From: JABCYV01 sp963696025
GTDB taxonomy: Bacteria; Acidobacteriota; Terriglobia; Terriglobales; Acidobacteriaceae
NCBI GenBank assembly: GCA_963696025.1
Contig: CAVOII010000005.1
Span: forward strand, 124,001 to 188,000
DNA: 64,000 nt
Direction: 5' to 3'
Part shown: positions 7,284 through 17,141 of the stretch, one piece after another
Numbering within the stretch: the stretch's first letter is position 1
Layout of the letters: every line of letters starts with the position of its first letter
Made by a program: the position numbers and the translations under genes
Notes under the pieces: generated by a model
The model's input: only the letters and a program-made list of their open reading frames with translations
Told to the model about the DNA's origin: nothing
Database searches by the model: none

Positions 7284-10200
7284 GCCCTCGCCTTGCGTGA
7301 AAACCACGAACTTCTCTGTGCTGTCACGTAGGCGGCGCTGGCAGGAACGCGCAGTTCCACTTCGGTACCTGCATCGACTTCGCTCCACACTGCTAGCTTA
7401 CCTCCAATAAGGGTGGCGCGTTCCCGCATCCCGGGCAAGCCATAGTGTCCCTCGCTACCTTGGCTAGAGAGAATCGCTGGATCCACGCCTTTTCCATTGT
7501 CCCTCACCCGTAGCCGGAATTGCTCAGTGTCGTAACGGATTTCAGCCTCAATCTGGCGCGCCCGGGAGTGCCGGAACGCGTTTCGAAGCGCTTCAGCAGC
7601 AATTTTGTAAACCTCATCCCGGAGGATGGGATGTAGATTGCGCGCTTCGCCCTCAACCGCGACATGGAACGCAGGTCGATTAGTTGAATCCGTTGTGAGT
7701 TCTTCCCCCAACGTGCTTATGGCGAGCGCGAGATCGTTAGTCTGGGCCGTTGAGTCCCGCAGTCCCTGCACCTCATCCCGGGCTTCAGTGATAAAGTCCG
7801 CGGTCTGCGCGATCGCGCTGTCCAGCTTGTCTTTCGCCTCGATGGGTCGGTCCGGCAGCAAATGAGAGACGGTTTGGAAACGGAGCAGCACACCGTGTGC
7901 GCTCTGAAGCAGAGTGTCGTGAAGCTCCCGCGCAATCCGCGTGCGCTCGCCGACACGCGCCTCGAGCGTCATATCGAACTGCTGTTGCAATTGCCGGACA
8001 CGCCACTGGTACGCCACCCACAGCAGTGCCAAAAAGATGCACGCGCAGAGAGCGCGAAACCAATTCGTCTGGTAATACGCAGAAACGATGGAGAAATCCA
8101 GCTTGGCGGCGCTTTCGTTCCAGACGCCGTCGCTATTAGATGCGACCACGCGGAAGGAATACTTGCCGGGAGGCAAATCCGTGTAGAAAGCCTGCCGACG
8201 CGTACCGGCCTCGTGCCAATCACGGTCATAGCCGTCGAGCCGATAGCGAAACTTCACCCTTTGTGGGATCGAAAAACTGGGTGAGGTGTAATCGACTTGC
8301 AAGTCCCTGGGATTTGGAGGAATTTTGAGATTGGGCGCGGCTTCGAACTCCTTTCGGTCAGCGATGAGGGATTCGATGTATGTCTGTGCCGGAAGCGCTT
8401 TTTGCAACCTGGATGGGTCCACCGTCTGCACCACAACTCCCGTAACAAACCATACGTGCCCATCAGCAGAGTAAGCCGCAGACCTGAAAGAAGGCGGGCT
8501 CGGTCGAGCTCCGTCAAATGCGTCATAAAGCCTGTTTTGAACTAGCGTTTCGGGGTTGGTCCACCATCTCTGGAGCTCGGCATCGGACAGCTCGACGATG
8601 CCACACTCGGTGTTGAGCCACCACTGCTTATGCTTGTCCTCAACAAAAGAATAGACCCAGTTACAGGGAAGACCGTTTTTCTTCGTCATCCTCTGCGCCC
8701 GGTCGTTGCGCAATCCGAAAAGCCCGTCCGTGGAACCCGCGAGTACTGAGCCGTCTTCCTGGGCAAGAATCAAATCCGCGACTGAATCGCCTTTGAGATT
8801 TACCTGGAATTTTTTCCCCAGAACACCATTCCGAAACAGTGCCACATCCCCCTTAATGGTGCCAATCCAGATTCCTCCGTGTGGATCCGCTCCGAGGCTA
8901 TGTCCAGGCGGGACTTGTGATTCAGGAAACTCTTCACGCACCTGGAAATCGCGAATGCGTACAAGCTCTCGCGGCTTGCCGGAGCATTCTGCCCAAATAT
9001 TCCCATCAGTGTCCTCGGTGATTCCGACTACCATTCCAAGCGGTTTGTGATTTGCCTCGGGCAGACGGAAGAAGCGCCCATTCTTGAAGAGATACAGTCC
9101 GTCATCCACTCCCACCCACATGTTCCCGGCCCGGTCCTCAAGTAGTGAGGTGACTTGCTCACCCGGTAGGCCAGCTCCCATTCGAATAGAGGAAACGGTT
9201 CCGTTGGCAATGCGATCGAGCGAGCCATCGTTCGCCACCCAGATCGTACCGTCTTTAGTAGCCAGAATGCCCATTGCTGCATCCTTTGGTAAGCCTTCCA
9301 AAGCTGAGAACGTGGTGACGGCTGGATCGCGAAAGCTGTCTATGCCGTTCGAAGTCGCAGCCCAGACAATCCCCTCTCTGTCTTCAAAAACAGACCACAC
9401 CGAATCGCTAGACAGGCCGTCCAAATGGGCATAGTGCTCCACCGCATTTCCATGAATTCGAAACACGCCTTTTGCAACGGTGCCAACCCAAAGATTACCC
9501 TGGCGGTCGGAGATCATTCGGGTCACCGCGGCTCTGCTCCCGTCGAAGCCCGGGCTCACGAACGGTCTGATAGTTCCATCTTTCCATTTTGCGAGCCCTC
9601 GTCCGGAGCCCTCCGCGATCATGCCGACCCAGAGAGATCCGTCGGAGTCCGGTACAAGGCTCACTATTTGGCCTTTGCTCGGGTACATCTCCGATTGCCC
9701 GGCATGCCAATGCACAAGATCTGTAGGTCCTCCCAGCCAAAACCCGCCTCTGCCATCAGCCAACAGAGAATTGATTGGGGAAATCGGTATTCCATCATTT
9801 CTGCCGAAACATTTGAGAGCCTGGTGTGTGACATGGCAGAGGGGCGAGTCTAGACTTCCGGGCGAGCCTCGCACGACCCACAACGATCCGTCAGGATCTT
9901 CGCTGATGTTTTGAGTCGATTGAACTCCTCTCAGTTCGAAATGTGAACTGACGAGTCCCGCTTTTAAGTAGACGATTTCATCGTCCCCAAGCACCCAAAG
10001 CCCTCCAGAGCCGTCGCCAAAAACGCTGGCTATTTCGTGCATCGAAACGGTAGGCGGCAAGGCCCAGGGAACGAACCGAAAACCGTCAAACCTGTAGAGG
10101 CCGCGAGCAGCTACGAACCACAGAAAACCATCGGATGTCTGTGCTATTGATATTATGTCCGCTGCTGGAGCGGACCCATCTTGGGTTCTCCAGGAGTTGT

Positions 10201-10342
10201 GGATGTACTGGGTGAGGCGCAGGTTCGGATCGAGGGCGTGAACCGGGGCTGTACCGAACGACACATAGGGCAGAAAAACGCACAAGATGACCGCAAGGGT
10301 GTTGCCGGGCCAGTTAAAGCGGCGAGGAACTATCTTCCGCAT
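7280..10342 (-). CDS. Reg_prop/Y_Y_Y two-component sensor histidine kinase
   Basis: A 1020-residue membrane sensor. It has a signal peptide or anchor (12-36) and a large periplasmic region of repeated Reg_prop beta-propeller blades (about 45-590, recurring DG.LWVG motifs). A Y_Y_Y-like domain follows at about 690-750 (RYRLDGYDRDWHEAG), then a membrane helix at about 762-780. The kinase part has the HisKA_3 phospho-acceptor His808 in ARELHDTLLQ and an HATPase domain with N-box Asn921 and G-box DNGKGVD. This architecture is common in Acidobacteriota and Bacteroidota, often tied to polysaccharide or redox stimuli. The gene overlaps the response regulator by four bases. The ligand cannot be told from the sequence. 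Confidence 0.93.
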   Translation of the reverse strand: MRKIVPRRFNWPGNTLAVILCVFLPYVSFGTAPVHALDPNLRLTQYIHNSWRTQDGSAPAADIISIAQTSDGFLWFVAARGLYRFDGFRFVPWALPPTVSMHEIASVFGDGSGGLWVLGDDEIVYLKAGLVSSHFELRGVQSTQNISEDPDGSLWVVRGSPGSLDSPLCHVTHQALKCFGRNDGIPISPINSLLADGRGGFWLGGPTDLVHWHAGQSEMYPSKGQIVSLVPDSDGSLWVGMIAEGSGRGLAKWKDGTIRPFVSPGFDGSRAAVTRMISDRQGNLWVGTVAKGVFRIHGNAVEHYAHLDGLSSDSVWSVFEDREGIVWAATSNGIDSFRDPAVTTFSALEGLPKDAAMGILATKDGTIWVANDGSLDRIANGTVSSIRMGAGLPGEQVTSLLEDRAGNMWVGVDDGLYLFKNGRFFRLPEANHKPLGMVVGITEDTDGNIWAECSGKPRELVRIRDFQVREEFPESQVPPGHSLGADPHGGIWIGTIKGDVALFRNGVLGKKFQVNLKGDSVADLILAQEDGSVLAGSTDGLFGLRNDRAQRMTKKNGLPCNWVYSFVEDKHKQWWLNTECGIVELSDAELQRWWTNPETLVQNRLYDAFDGARPSPPSFRSAAYSADGHVWFVTGVVVQTVDPSRLQKALPAQTYIESLIADRKEFEAAPNLKIPPNPRDLQVDYTSPSFSIPQRVKFRYRLDGYDRDWHEAGTRRQAFYTDLPPGKYSFRVVASNSDGVWNESAAKLDFSIVSAYYQTNWFRALCACIFLALLWVAYQWRVRQLQQQFDMTLEARVGERTRIARELHDTLLQSAHGVLLRFQTVSHLLPDRPIEAKDKLDSAIAQTADFITEARDEVQGLRDSTAQTNDLALAISTLGEELTTDSTNRPAFHVAVEGEARNLHPILRDEVYKIAAEALRNAFRHSRARQIEAEIRYDTEQFRLRVRDNGKGVDPAILSSQGSEGHYGLPGMRERATLIGGKLAVWSEVDAGTEVELRVPASAAYVTAQRSSWFSRKARA

Positions 10343-10933
10343 GTGGGTAGCCGAAAAACATCCGGTATTATTGCACCCCGTCCATTGCGACTCAAACGTG
10401 CTATCTCAACTAGCGAGCAATGGTCAAGGGACGTGCTCGGGCTGTGAAGTTGTCTTGGTTGATCTCGCCACGAAAATAATCACCTTGAGTGACCAGGAGA
10501 AGAATAAGGTCGGCGGCAGCTTTTTGCAGCACAGTCGCGGTCCGACATCGCTTACTCCTTTTCAAAGTACGGTCACCGAGCTCGTTGCCAAAACATTTTT
10601 TCTTCGCCTGTGTTAGCCGCTGGCACTCGTATTCAGTCTCCCCCCGCGTAATCAGCCTGTGCCGCCCAGATTCTGCTGCCCTGATGTGGGCAGTTGCCGT
10701 TGGAAGGTCATCGTACATCGCACGAACCACAGAAAATTCAGCATTTACGAGCGCTCGGCTTTGGCGCGTCGATTGCCTTTGTGATTCGCGTCACAACTGG
10801 AACGTAACCCGAAATTACATCCGGTCGTGAGCGGGATCAATGAGGTGGCAATTCCGCCCACCATCACAGGTCCTCCTAAAGATTCGTAATCAATCGGGCG
10901 CGTTGACACTACGCATCCGGGCTAGGAGAAGCC
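10343..10933. other. Intergenic region between divergent genes
   Basis: About 590 bp separate the sensor kinase from the secreted-protein cluster on the other strand, so both promoters should lie here. AGGAG at about 10923 precedes the gene at 10934. Two open frames of about 110 codons on opposite strands overlap in the middle and look like chance frames. No RNA or repeat was recognised. Confidence 0.5.
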
Positions 10934-11686
10934 ATGCGAGGATTCACAAAATTTGCGCTGCATCTAGTGCCAACTTTTCTGGTGTTGTGGCTCGTTTTTC
11001 TTGGCGGGCGGTGCGTTGCCCAAGAGGTAGACGTACCGAGTGGGCACGGAAGTGGCTTGGTCGTTGCGCCCACGGGCTGGGCAGAGTTGATTGCTCCTGT
11101 GCAACAGCGGATCGACCTTAAATTCTACGGCTTTTACATCGGCGAATTGAAAGCACCGTCAGCACAGTTTGACGCCACTCTTCGCGCGACAAGGTTTCTG
11201 TCGATCACTCCCAGCTATCTGTATTACTCGGTTCCTGCAGAGGGGCTCAATGAACTCGCGAATCATTCCGGAGGATTTACTCGCACTGTCGAGGAGCACC
11301 AATTTCGGATCGACGGGACGGTTATGTTCTCGGTCCACAAGTTTGAAATCTCCGAGCGCAACATGTATGTCAGAAGATTTCTTCCAACATACATTTACGG
11401 CGGAAAGTCTCTTCCAGAAAAAGAGATCAACCGCTATCGCAATCGGATCGCGGTCGCGTATCCCGTTGCGGTTGGGGGCCACATCTGGAAACCTTTCGCG
11501 TCCTACGAAGCCTTTTACGACCAGGGAAGCGGGTGGACGAAAAACCGAGCATGGACTGGCGTCACGGTGCCCATCGAGAAGCATGTGTCGTTTCAGCCCT
11601 CCTACATGTGGGAAAACACAAACGGAATCAAAGACCTCCGCTACTTAATGTTTGGCCTGATCTTCAGAATGCCATCGAAGAGATAA
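10934..11686 (+). CDS. DUF2490-type outer-membrane beta-barrel protein
   Basis: A 250-residue secreted protein with a cleavable leader (residues 1-30, ending GGRCVAQE). The body alternates hydrophobic and polar residues as in a beta barrel, with repeated aromatic girdle patterns (SITPSYLYYSV, HIWKPFASYEAFYD, VSFQPSYMWEN) and a hydrophobic C-terminal strand LMFGLIFRM. Size and motifs match the DUF2490 family of predicted outer-membrane proteins of unknown role. It is the first gene of a same-strand set with the Kelch-tyrosinase, 39 bp upstream of it. Confidence 0.75.
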   Translation: MRGFTKFALHLVPTFLVLWLVFLGGRCVAQEVDVPSGHGSGLVVAPTGWAELIAPVQQRIDLKFYGFYIGELKAPSAQFDATLRATRFLSITPSYLYYSVPAEGLNELANHSGGFTRTVEEHQFRIDGTVMFSVHKFEISERNMYVRRFLPTYIYGGKSLPEKEINRYRNRIAVAYPVAVGGHIWKPFASYEAFYDQGSGWTKNRAWTGVTVPIEKHVSFQPSYMWENTNGIKDLRYLMFGLIFRMPSKR

Positions 11687-11725
11687 GAGCCTGATTTCTA
11701 TTCAACACTCAATAAGGAGACTTGT

Positions 11726-14032
11726 ATGTCAAAAGTGCTACAACGGACAACTGCAATGCTTGCCCTGATCGCCAGCCTGGTTTTCTGCACCGCCGCGCTG
11801 GCTCAGATACCAATAAACCCCTGGAAGAAGGGCGCACCATTCCCGGATCCGGATGAAGAGCTTTACGGTGTTGCCCTCAACGGCAAAATGTACGTGATCG
11901 GCGGCTGGGACGAAGGCAAGGCTGCGGGCATCAACTACGAGTACGACCCGGCTACCGACAAATGGACTCAGAAAAAAGGGATGCCGCGGTCGGCCCACCA
12001 TGCCGCCCTAGCCGCTGCCAACGGCAAGATTTACGTGATCGGCGGCTTCCTGCCTCCACAGAACAGTCAGATCCCGACCGGCGGCGCCTGGGAACCCATC
12101 GCCGACGTGTGGGAGTACGATCCGGCGGCCGATTCCTGGAAGTCGCTGGCTCCGTTACCGACGAAACGTGGGGCGGCGGTAGCGGTTGAAGTCGGCGGCA
12201 AAATCTACGTGATCGGCGGCGCAACCACGGTGGCAGGTTCCAAGGACCCATACTTCACGTTCTTCGGTCCATCTTTGGTTCTCACCACCAACGAGGTTTT
12301 TGACCCTGCTACGAACAAGTGGGAGAGCCGCAGGCCGATGTCGGTGGCGCGCAATCATGCATACGCCGCCGCCGTTAACGGCAAAATCTACGTAATTGGT
12401 GGCCGCACTGGCCACGCCTTCATCCTGTCCGCTACCAACACGGATGTGGTGGAGGAGTACAGCCCAGTAAGTGATATGTGGAGTGCTCCCAAAGAACGGA
12501 TGCCGACGGCCCGCAGCGGCGGAGCCTCGGGCACCGATGGCCGCAGGATCTACGTAGCGGGTGGCGAGGTGACTACGAAAGAGCTCGTCGGAGCGTTCCG
12601 AGCCGTCGAGGCGTACGAGCCGGCCACGAATTCATGGATCTCGCTGCCACCGATGCCGATGCCGCGGCATGGCATCGCGGGCGCGGTGATCGGGAACGAA
12701 TTACATCTCGTAAGCGGCATGATTCAGTCTGCAGGAGCGTTGTCGTTCCTCGACCCGCGTCTCGAAGTCCACACGGGACAGCATGACGTACTGGAGCTGA
12801 ACTTCTTTTTTCCAACTCCTCAAACGGGTGCGAAGAAGGAAGAAGCGCCGCCTTCCACGGGTGCAAAGAATGTGGGTGCTGCTCCTTCTTCCACTACTGT
12901 GAACAACGTAAGCGCGACTTCTTCTTCTTCCGTTCGCCTGAAGAACGTAAGCGCGATTTCGACCGAGGGCGCGAACAGCGTAGGCGCGGCTTCTTCCGGA
13001 GGGAAGAAGCCGTACATACGCTACAACGTGAACAGTCCCGAAGGCCAGGTGATGCTCGCGAAATACGCGCAGGCGATCGAGATCATGAGAACCTTGCCGG
13101 ACTACGACACTCATTCCTGGACCTGGTGGTGGAATACCCATTGGATCAAGGGCCCCCCGGCTTTCCTATGGGATTACTCCATGAAAAAGAAAGCAGAGGT
13201 CATCGCGGCCCTCCCGAAGGAGTATCAAGCCGATGCCGAGGCCGTATGGGACGGATGCCAAGCTCACCCCTACAACCCGTCGAATCCTGAGCAATATCAG
13301 CAGTGGTACTTCCTGCCCTGGCATCGGCTCATGCTCTATGAGTTCGAAGGAGTCATTCGCGAGGTGCTGCACGACGAGACTTTTACGCTTCCCTACTGGA
13401 ACCCGGTCACCGGAAACGACGCCGATTTGGTTCTGCCGGCCGTGTTCCGGGCTCCTGGCACCACACTGTATAACGGCACGCGCTGGCCCTGGGTCAACGG
13501 CGGCGAACGGATCGACATACTTTACCGGGACTGGCTGAGTCTGGACGCTCTCAACGAGGACTTTTACATCGACTCGCCAACGGGCAGCCACGGCTTTAAT
13601 CCCAAGTTGGACACCAACCCTCATTTCTTGACGCATCTTGCAGTCGGAGGCGAAATGGCCGATTTCGCCACGGTCGGCGGTGACCCGTTGTTCTATCTCC
13701 ATCACGCCAACCTGGACCGGATTTGGGAAAGCTGGGATCGACTCGGCCACACCAATCCAACCGATCCCAAGTATCTCAACCGCACGTTTGCATATGGAGA
13801 CAGGAGCGGCAAGCGCGTCGATCTGCCAGTGAGCGCGGCCGATCGCGTTGCGCAGCTCGGCTACGAATATGACGGCTATGAAAAAGCGCCCAAGCCGCAG
13901 CACCTGACCACCGAGGAGTCCGCCGCCAGAGAGCGCACATACAAGGCTCTCCACGAAAAGTCTATGGGCGGTCCAAATGGTGGCCACCATGCGCACAGCA
14001 TGGAAGCCTCGACCAAGCAGGACACACCGTGA
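11726..14032 (+). CDS. Secreted Kelch-repeat / tyrosinase fusion protein
   Basis: A 768-residue protein with a signal peptide (1-26). Residues 35-360 form a Kelch propeller of about six blades, recognisable by recurring NGKIYVIGG and YDPATDKW-type motifs. A Ser/Ala-rich linker at 365-428 repeats KNVSA/NNVSA-like units. Residues 430-740 are a type-3 copper tyrosinase domain: CuB shows His633 and His637 in NPHFLTHLAVGG and His659/His660 in DPLFYLHHANLDRIW. CuA includes FLPWHR (His533), but the middle His, normally nine residues earlier, is absent; His514 is the nearest candidate, with His463 or His472 as the first. It would oxidise phenols outside the cytoplasm. The Kelch part may bind substrate or surface. 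The fusion is unusual. AAGGAG lies before the ATG. Confidence 0.88.
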   Translation: MSKVLQRTTAMLALIASLVFCTAALAQIPINPWKKGAPFPDPDEELYGVALNGKMYVIGGWDEGKAAGINYEYDPATDKWTQKKGMPRSAHHAALAAANGKIYVIGGFLPPQNSQIPTGGAWEPIADVWEYDPAADSWKSLAPLPTKRGAAVAVEVGGKIYVIGGATTVAGSKDPYFTFFGPSLVLTTNEVFDPATNKWESRRPMSVARNHAYAAAVNGKIYVIGGRTGHAFILSATNTDVVEEYSPVSDMWSAPKERMPTARSGGASGTDGRRIYVAGGEVTTKELVGAFRAVEAYEPATNSWISLPPMPMPRHGIAGAVIGNELHLVSGMIQSAGALSFLDPRLEVHTGQHDVLELNFFFPTPQTGAKKEEAPPSTGAKNVGAAPSSTTVNNVSATSSSSVRLKNVSAISTEGANSVGAASSGGKKPYIRYNVNSPEGQVMLAKYAQAIEIMRTLPDYDTHSWTWWWNTHWIKGPPAFLWDYSMKKKAEVIAALPKEYQADAEAVWDGCQAHPYNPSNPEQYQQWYFLPWHRLMLYEFEGVIREVLHDETFTLPYWNPVTGNDADLVLPAVFRAPGTTLYNGTRWPWVNGGERIDILYRDWLSLDALNEDFYIDSPTGSHGFNPKLDTNPHFLTHLAVGGEMADFATVGGDPLFYLHHANLDRIWESWDRLGHTNPTDPKYLNRTFAYGDRSGKRVDLPVSAADRVAQLGYEYDGYEKAPKPQHLTTEESAARERTYKALHEKSMGGPNGGHHAHSMEASTKQDTP

Positions 14033-14124
14033 AGCGGGGGCGGCGACCGAGCCGCATGACGCTTGAGGAATGTCCACCTACGTTCGCAGATTCGTCAACC
14101 TGTACAAGTAAAGGAGAAAAAACA

Positions 14125-14547
14125 ATGAAGTATGCCTTTGTCATCGCCCGGGTGTTACTGGGCCTCGTTTTCACGGTCTTTGGCCTCAACGGGTTTCTAC
14201 ATTTCTTCCAGAATCCGCCAGTGCCGGGTCTCGCGGGACAGTTCATGGGAGCTTTATTAGGCTCGCATTACTACGTGATCGCGTTCGGAACGGAACTCAT
14301 CGGCGGCGCGCTGCTGCTCAGCAACCGCTACGTGCCGCTCGCACTGATGCTGCTCGGACCGGTGATCGTGAACATCCTTAGCTTCCACATGTTTTTGGAC
14401 TCAGAAAACATGGCGCCCGCGATTGTCGTCACGGTGCTATGGTTCGTCGTTTTCTCGCAGGTGCGCAGTTCCTTCGCGGGGCTGTTCCTGGCGAAAAAAG
14501 CCGGATTGAAGTCCAGCAGCCGCGCCGAAGCGCTAGGCGCGGCATAG
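14125..14547 (+). CDS. DoxX-family membrane protein
   Basis: A 140-residue protein with four predicted membrane helices (VIARVLLGLVFTVFGLNG at 5-22, then near 46-66, 69-88 and 93-115). The motif VFGLNGFLHF is typical of DoxX-like proteins. The ATG at 14125 is preceded by AAGGAG; a longer frame from 14029 lacks this. It lies between the Kelch-tyrosinase and the di-haem peroxidase, 92 bp after the former, so a role in redox balance of the same secreted system is plausible but unproven. Confidence 0.75.
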   Translation: MKYAFVIARVLLGLVFTVFGLNGFLHFFQNPPVPGLAGQFMGALLGSHYYVIAFGTELIGGALLLSNRYVPLALMLLGPVIVNILSFHMFLDSENMAPAIVVTVLWFVVFSQVRSSFAGLFLAKKAGLKSSSRAEALGAA

Positions 14548-14714
14548 TTCGGGAAAAACGACGTTCGACCAAACTGAACCAGGTCTGATCGAACGGCCAG
14601 AGGCACGATGCAGATGCTCACGGCGGTCCGGATGGTGCCAGCGCGCGCATGGAATTGCAGGCTGGAGCGCGCACAGATGCAATTCCAAGGCGACAAGAAT
14701 GAATCGGAGAGTTT

Positions 14715-15794
14715 ATGTTCAACCGTAAGATCATTTCGGCACTCGCGCTGTTCTCGATGGTCGCGGCGGTGCTCATCTACCGCCGCGCCGAGCAGGCCAG
14801 ACCGGTGAGGCCAATCGGTAAACCACAAACTATCGCAACTCCGCTCGGATTGCCTCCGGTTCCAGTTCCCGCAGACAATCCCCTCACGGTTGAGACAGTT
14901 GCCCTCGGGAAGCGCCTTTACTTTGACAAGGCGGTGTCCATCGACAACTCGGTCTCGTGTGCTACATGCCATGACCCCGGCCATGGGTTTGCATATGCGG
15001 GGGACGTGTCCACAGGCGCGAGGGGCAAGAGAGGAACGCGCAACTCGCCGACGATCATTAACGCCGCGTATTACACGACCCAGTTCTGGGATGGTCGCGA
15101 GAATACTCTCGAAAAGCAGGCCGAAGGCCCGGTGCAGAACCCGGTCGAGATGGCCCACAGCCTCGCTGGAGTAGTGGCGCGCCTTACCAATGACCCGAGT
15201 TACGTTACTGCGTTTGAGCGTGCCTACGGTGCCGGCTCAGTCACATTCGACAAGGTGGAGAAGTCAATTGCCGCATATGAGCGCGAGGTCGTGGCTGGTG
15301 ATTCGCCATTCGACCGCTGGTACTTCGGCGGAGATCAACATGCTGTTGATAGGAGTGTGAAGCGCGGATATGAAATCTTCCGCCGTGTCGACAAGGGCAA
15401 CTGTGCATCGTGTCACGCGATTGCGGAGCACACTGCTCTATTTACCGACAACGAGTTCCACAACATTGGCGTCGGCGTGAGAAACGGCGCGCCAACCGAT
15501 CTCGGGCGTTACGAAGTGACACATACCGATCGTGATCGCGGCGCCTTCAAGACACCCTCGTTACGCAACATCGCCGAGACCGCTCCATACATGCACGACG
15601 GTAGCCTTGACACGCTAGCTCAAGTAATCGACTTTTACGCAGCTGGAGGAAATGCGAACCCTTGGCTTGACTCCAAGATCAGGATGGTGCACCTCACCAC
15701 GCGCGAAAAAGCGGACCTTCTCGCATTTTTAAAGTCGCTTAGCGGCGAAGTTCCATCCGAGGCGCTGCCGGACAAGATCCTGAGTAAGCGTTAG
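14715..15794 (+). CDS. Di-haem cytochrome c peroxidase / MauG-family protein
   Basis: A 359-residue exported protein with an N-terminal anchor or leader (6-22) and two c-type haem sites, CATCH (about residue 82) and CASCH (about residue 231). The region after the first haem has the family motifs RGTRNSPTIINAAY and FWDGRENTLEKQAEGP. The second half carries DRGAFKTPSLRNIAETAPYMHDG, which provides the distal Met/His-region typical of BCCP/MauG. It would reduce peroxide or perform a MauG-like oxidation of a partner protein in the periplasm. It ends the 10934-15794 cluster, where a copper oxidase could be its partner; that link is inference. Confidence 0.9.
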   Translation: MFNRKIISALALFSMVAAVLIYRRAEQARPVRPIGKPQTIATPLGLPPVPVPADNPLTVETVALGKRLYFDKAVSIDNSVSCATCHDPGHGFAYAGDVSTGARGKRGTRNSPTIINAAYYTTQFWDGRENTLEKQAEGPVQNPVEMAHSLAGVVARLTNDPSYVTAFERAYGAGSVTFDKVEKSIAAYEREVVAGDSPFDRWYFGGDQHAVDRSVKRGYEIFRRVDKGNCASCHAIAEHTALFTDNEFHNIGVGVRNGAPTDLGRYEVTHTDRDRGAFKTPSLRNIAETAPYMHDGSLDTLAQVIDFYAAGGNANPWLDSKIRMVHLTTREKADLLAFLKSLSGEVPSEALPDKILSKR

Positions 15795-16229
15795 TGTCGG
15801 CTATTCGAGCCGGAAGGAAAGGCCCGCAGAGAAACCGCCTGGCGCGCGCAACTCCGCCCGTCATAGCAAGGAAGTGGCACAGCGCGAGCCTGTGCGTAGG
15901 GGGTGTTGTTTTCTATCCCTATCCATACTACCCCGTCAACGCGAGCGGAGAGTAGTGTAAGCGCGGGGAAAACGGCTCCACTTCTTGTGGTCACTGACGA
16001 ATGGACCACTATATTTCTAGTGATTAACTAGGGATTAGTCATTGGGTGTGCAGGGAGGCGCGGGCGTGGGGCGGGCGTAGGCGGGGCGGAGATTTGTTGG
16101 GGAAAACCTAGTAGGAAAAAGTTTCCCAAGACGCGAGTGGTCTTCTTTCGCAGCCCAAAACTCTACCCGGTTTTTCCACAGCTTGACCCTGCTCTGGCGA
16201 GACGCTATTGTTCCTCTAGAGATTAAGAA
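15795..16229. other. Intergenic region, nothing recognised
   Basis: About 435 bp follow the di-haem peroxidase. No coding frame with family features, no tRNA and no clear terminator with a T-run was found. It precedes the small zinc-ribbon gene. Confidence 0.4.
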
Positions 16230-16406
16230 ATGACCGACCAGCCAGTTCGATGCCCCTATTGCGTTTCAGGCAATGAGTTTCGCCCGATGACTGCCAACGC
16301 CTACCGTGCATTCATTTGCAACCGATGTGGTCACACCGAACGGCCTGACTTAGACGATTACATTTGCCGCTGCCAGAAATGTGCTGAAGTCAACCGCGCA
16401 GCCTAG
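16230..16406 (+). CDS. Small zinc-ribbon protein (58 residues)
   Basis: This short frame starts MTDQPVRCPYC and carries three cysteine pairs: CPYC at 8-11, CNRCGH at 30-34 and CRCQKC at 47-51. Such spacing suggests one or two zinc-binding ribbons in a DNA-, RNA- or protein-binding mini-protein. The cysteine pattern argues for a real gene despite the short length. No strong ribosome binding site is visible (GATTAAGAA precedes the ATG). No function is known to me. Confidence 0.55.
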   Translation: MTDQPVRCPYCVSGNEFRPMTANAYRAFICNRCGHTERPDLDDYICRCQKCAEVNRAA

Positions 16407-17141
16407 CGACTCTCGCTTCGAATCTTCAATTCAGTTTACGGGCATGGCCTACCAACTTACTGACCCCATTTTTGGCTGAAAACTCAACTTAAATTTCACG
16501 AGCACCCTCCACTTGCCCTTACTTTCGCACGGGTCTCGTCTTCAATTCTCTGATGCGAACTATCTTCATATCACGCCGCACCTGTCCAAAAAAAAGAAGA
16601 AGGAATTCCTTATCGAGAACGGCACAGCCAAGCGTGTAGGGCGCACCACAAAGCACTAGCTCCCAGCGATGGCTAGGTAGCCAAAAGCAAACCACTGCAG
16701 GTGATGGCTACCCGTCCCCGTGCGCTCGTTTCCGGGCCGCAAGGATGCTGGTTCAGTTGGCAAAACGCGCTCTTGTCCTTCGTCCATCGTGACCGGTATG
16801 GTGAGTCCGCACGGGATGGCTTTCGTCAAAGAATGAAACCGCTACGAGTTCGAGGGGCAGCCCGGACAGGATAGGCCGCCTCTTTCTTTCCGTTATTTCA
16901 AAAGGATGTTGGCGTAACATCTCGATTTCATCAACAATCCTGTCCGTGAGGGGCAGCGCGGTGAGCCAAGCTGAGCGAAAATCCAAACTAGCCAAAAATT
17001 GTGTGTGCGCAGTCGGCATCGCAGCAACGGACTGTTTCTCTTGCGGGCCCTTCTATCAGACTACAGGCAAGAGGCCCGGCCCGAGTTGTGAGTTGCTGAA
17101 TGCACGACGGCGCACTAGAATGTCCCGCGCTAGGAGGGAAC
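16407..17141. other. Intergenic region with one doubtful ORF
   Basis: About 735 bp. The only long frame, minus strand 16753-17019 (88 codons), lacks a good ribosome binding site and any recognised motif, so I do not call it a gene. Segments rich in mixed GC/AT alternate. No tRNA or repeat was recognised. Confidence 0.4.

Noticed and set aside
10410..10830. Two opposing frames of 106 and 113 codons in the gap before the DUF2490 gene
   Set aside because: They overlap each other on opposite strands and show no family motif; likely chance frames.
16753..17019. Minus-strand frame of 88 codons
   Set aside because: No ribosome binding site, no recognised motif and no operon context.
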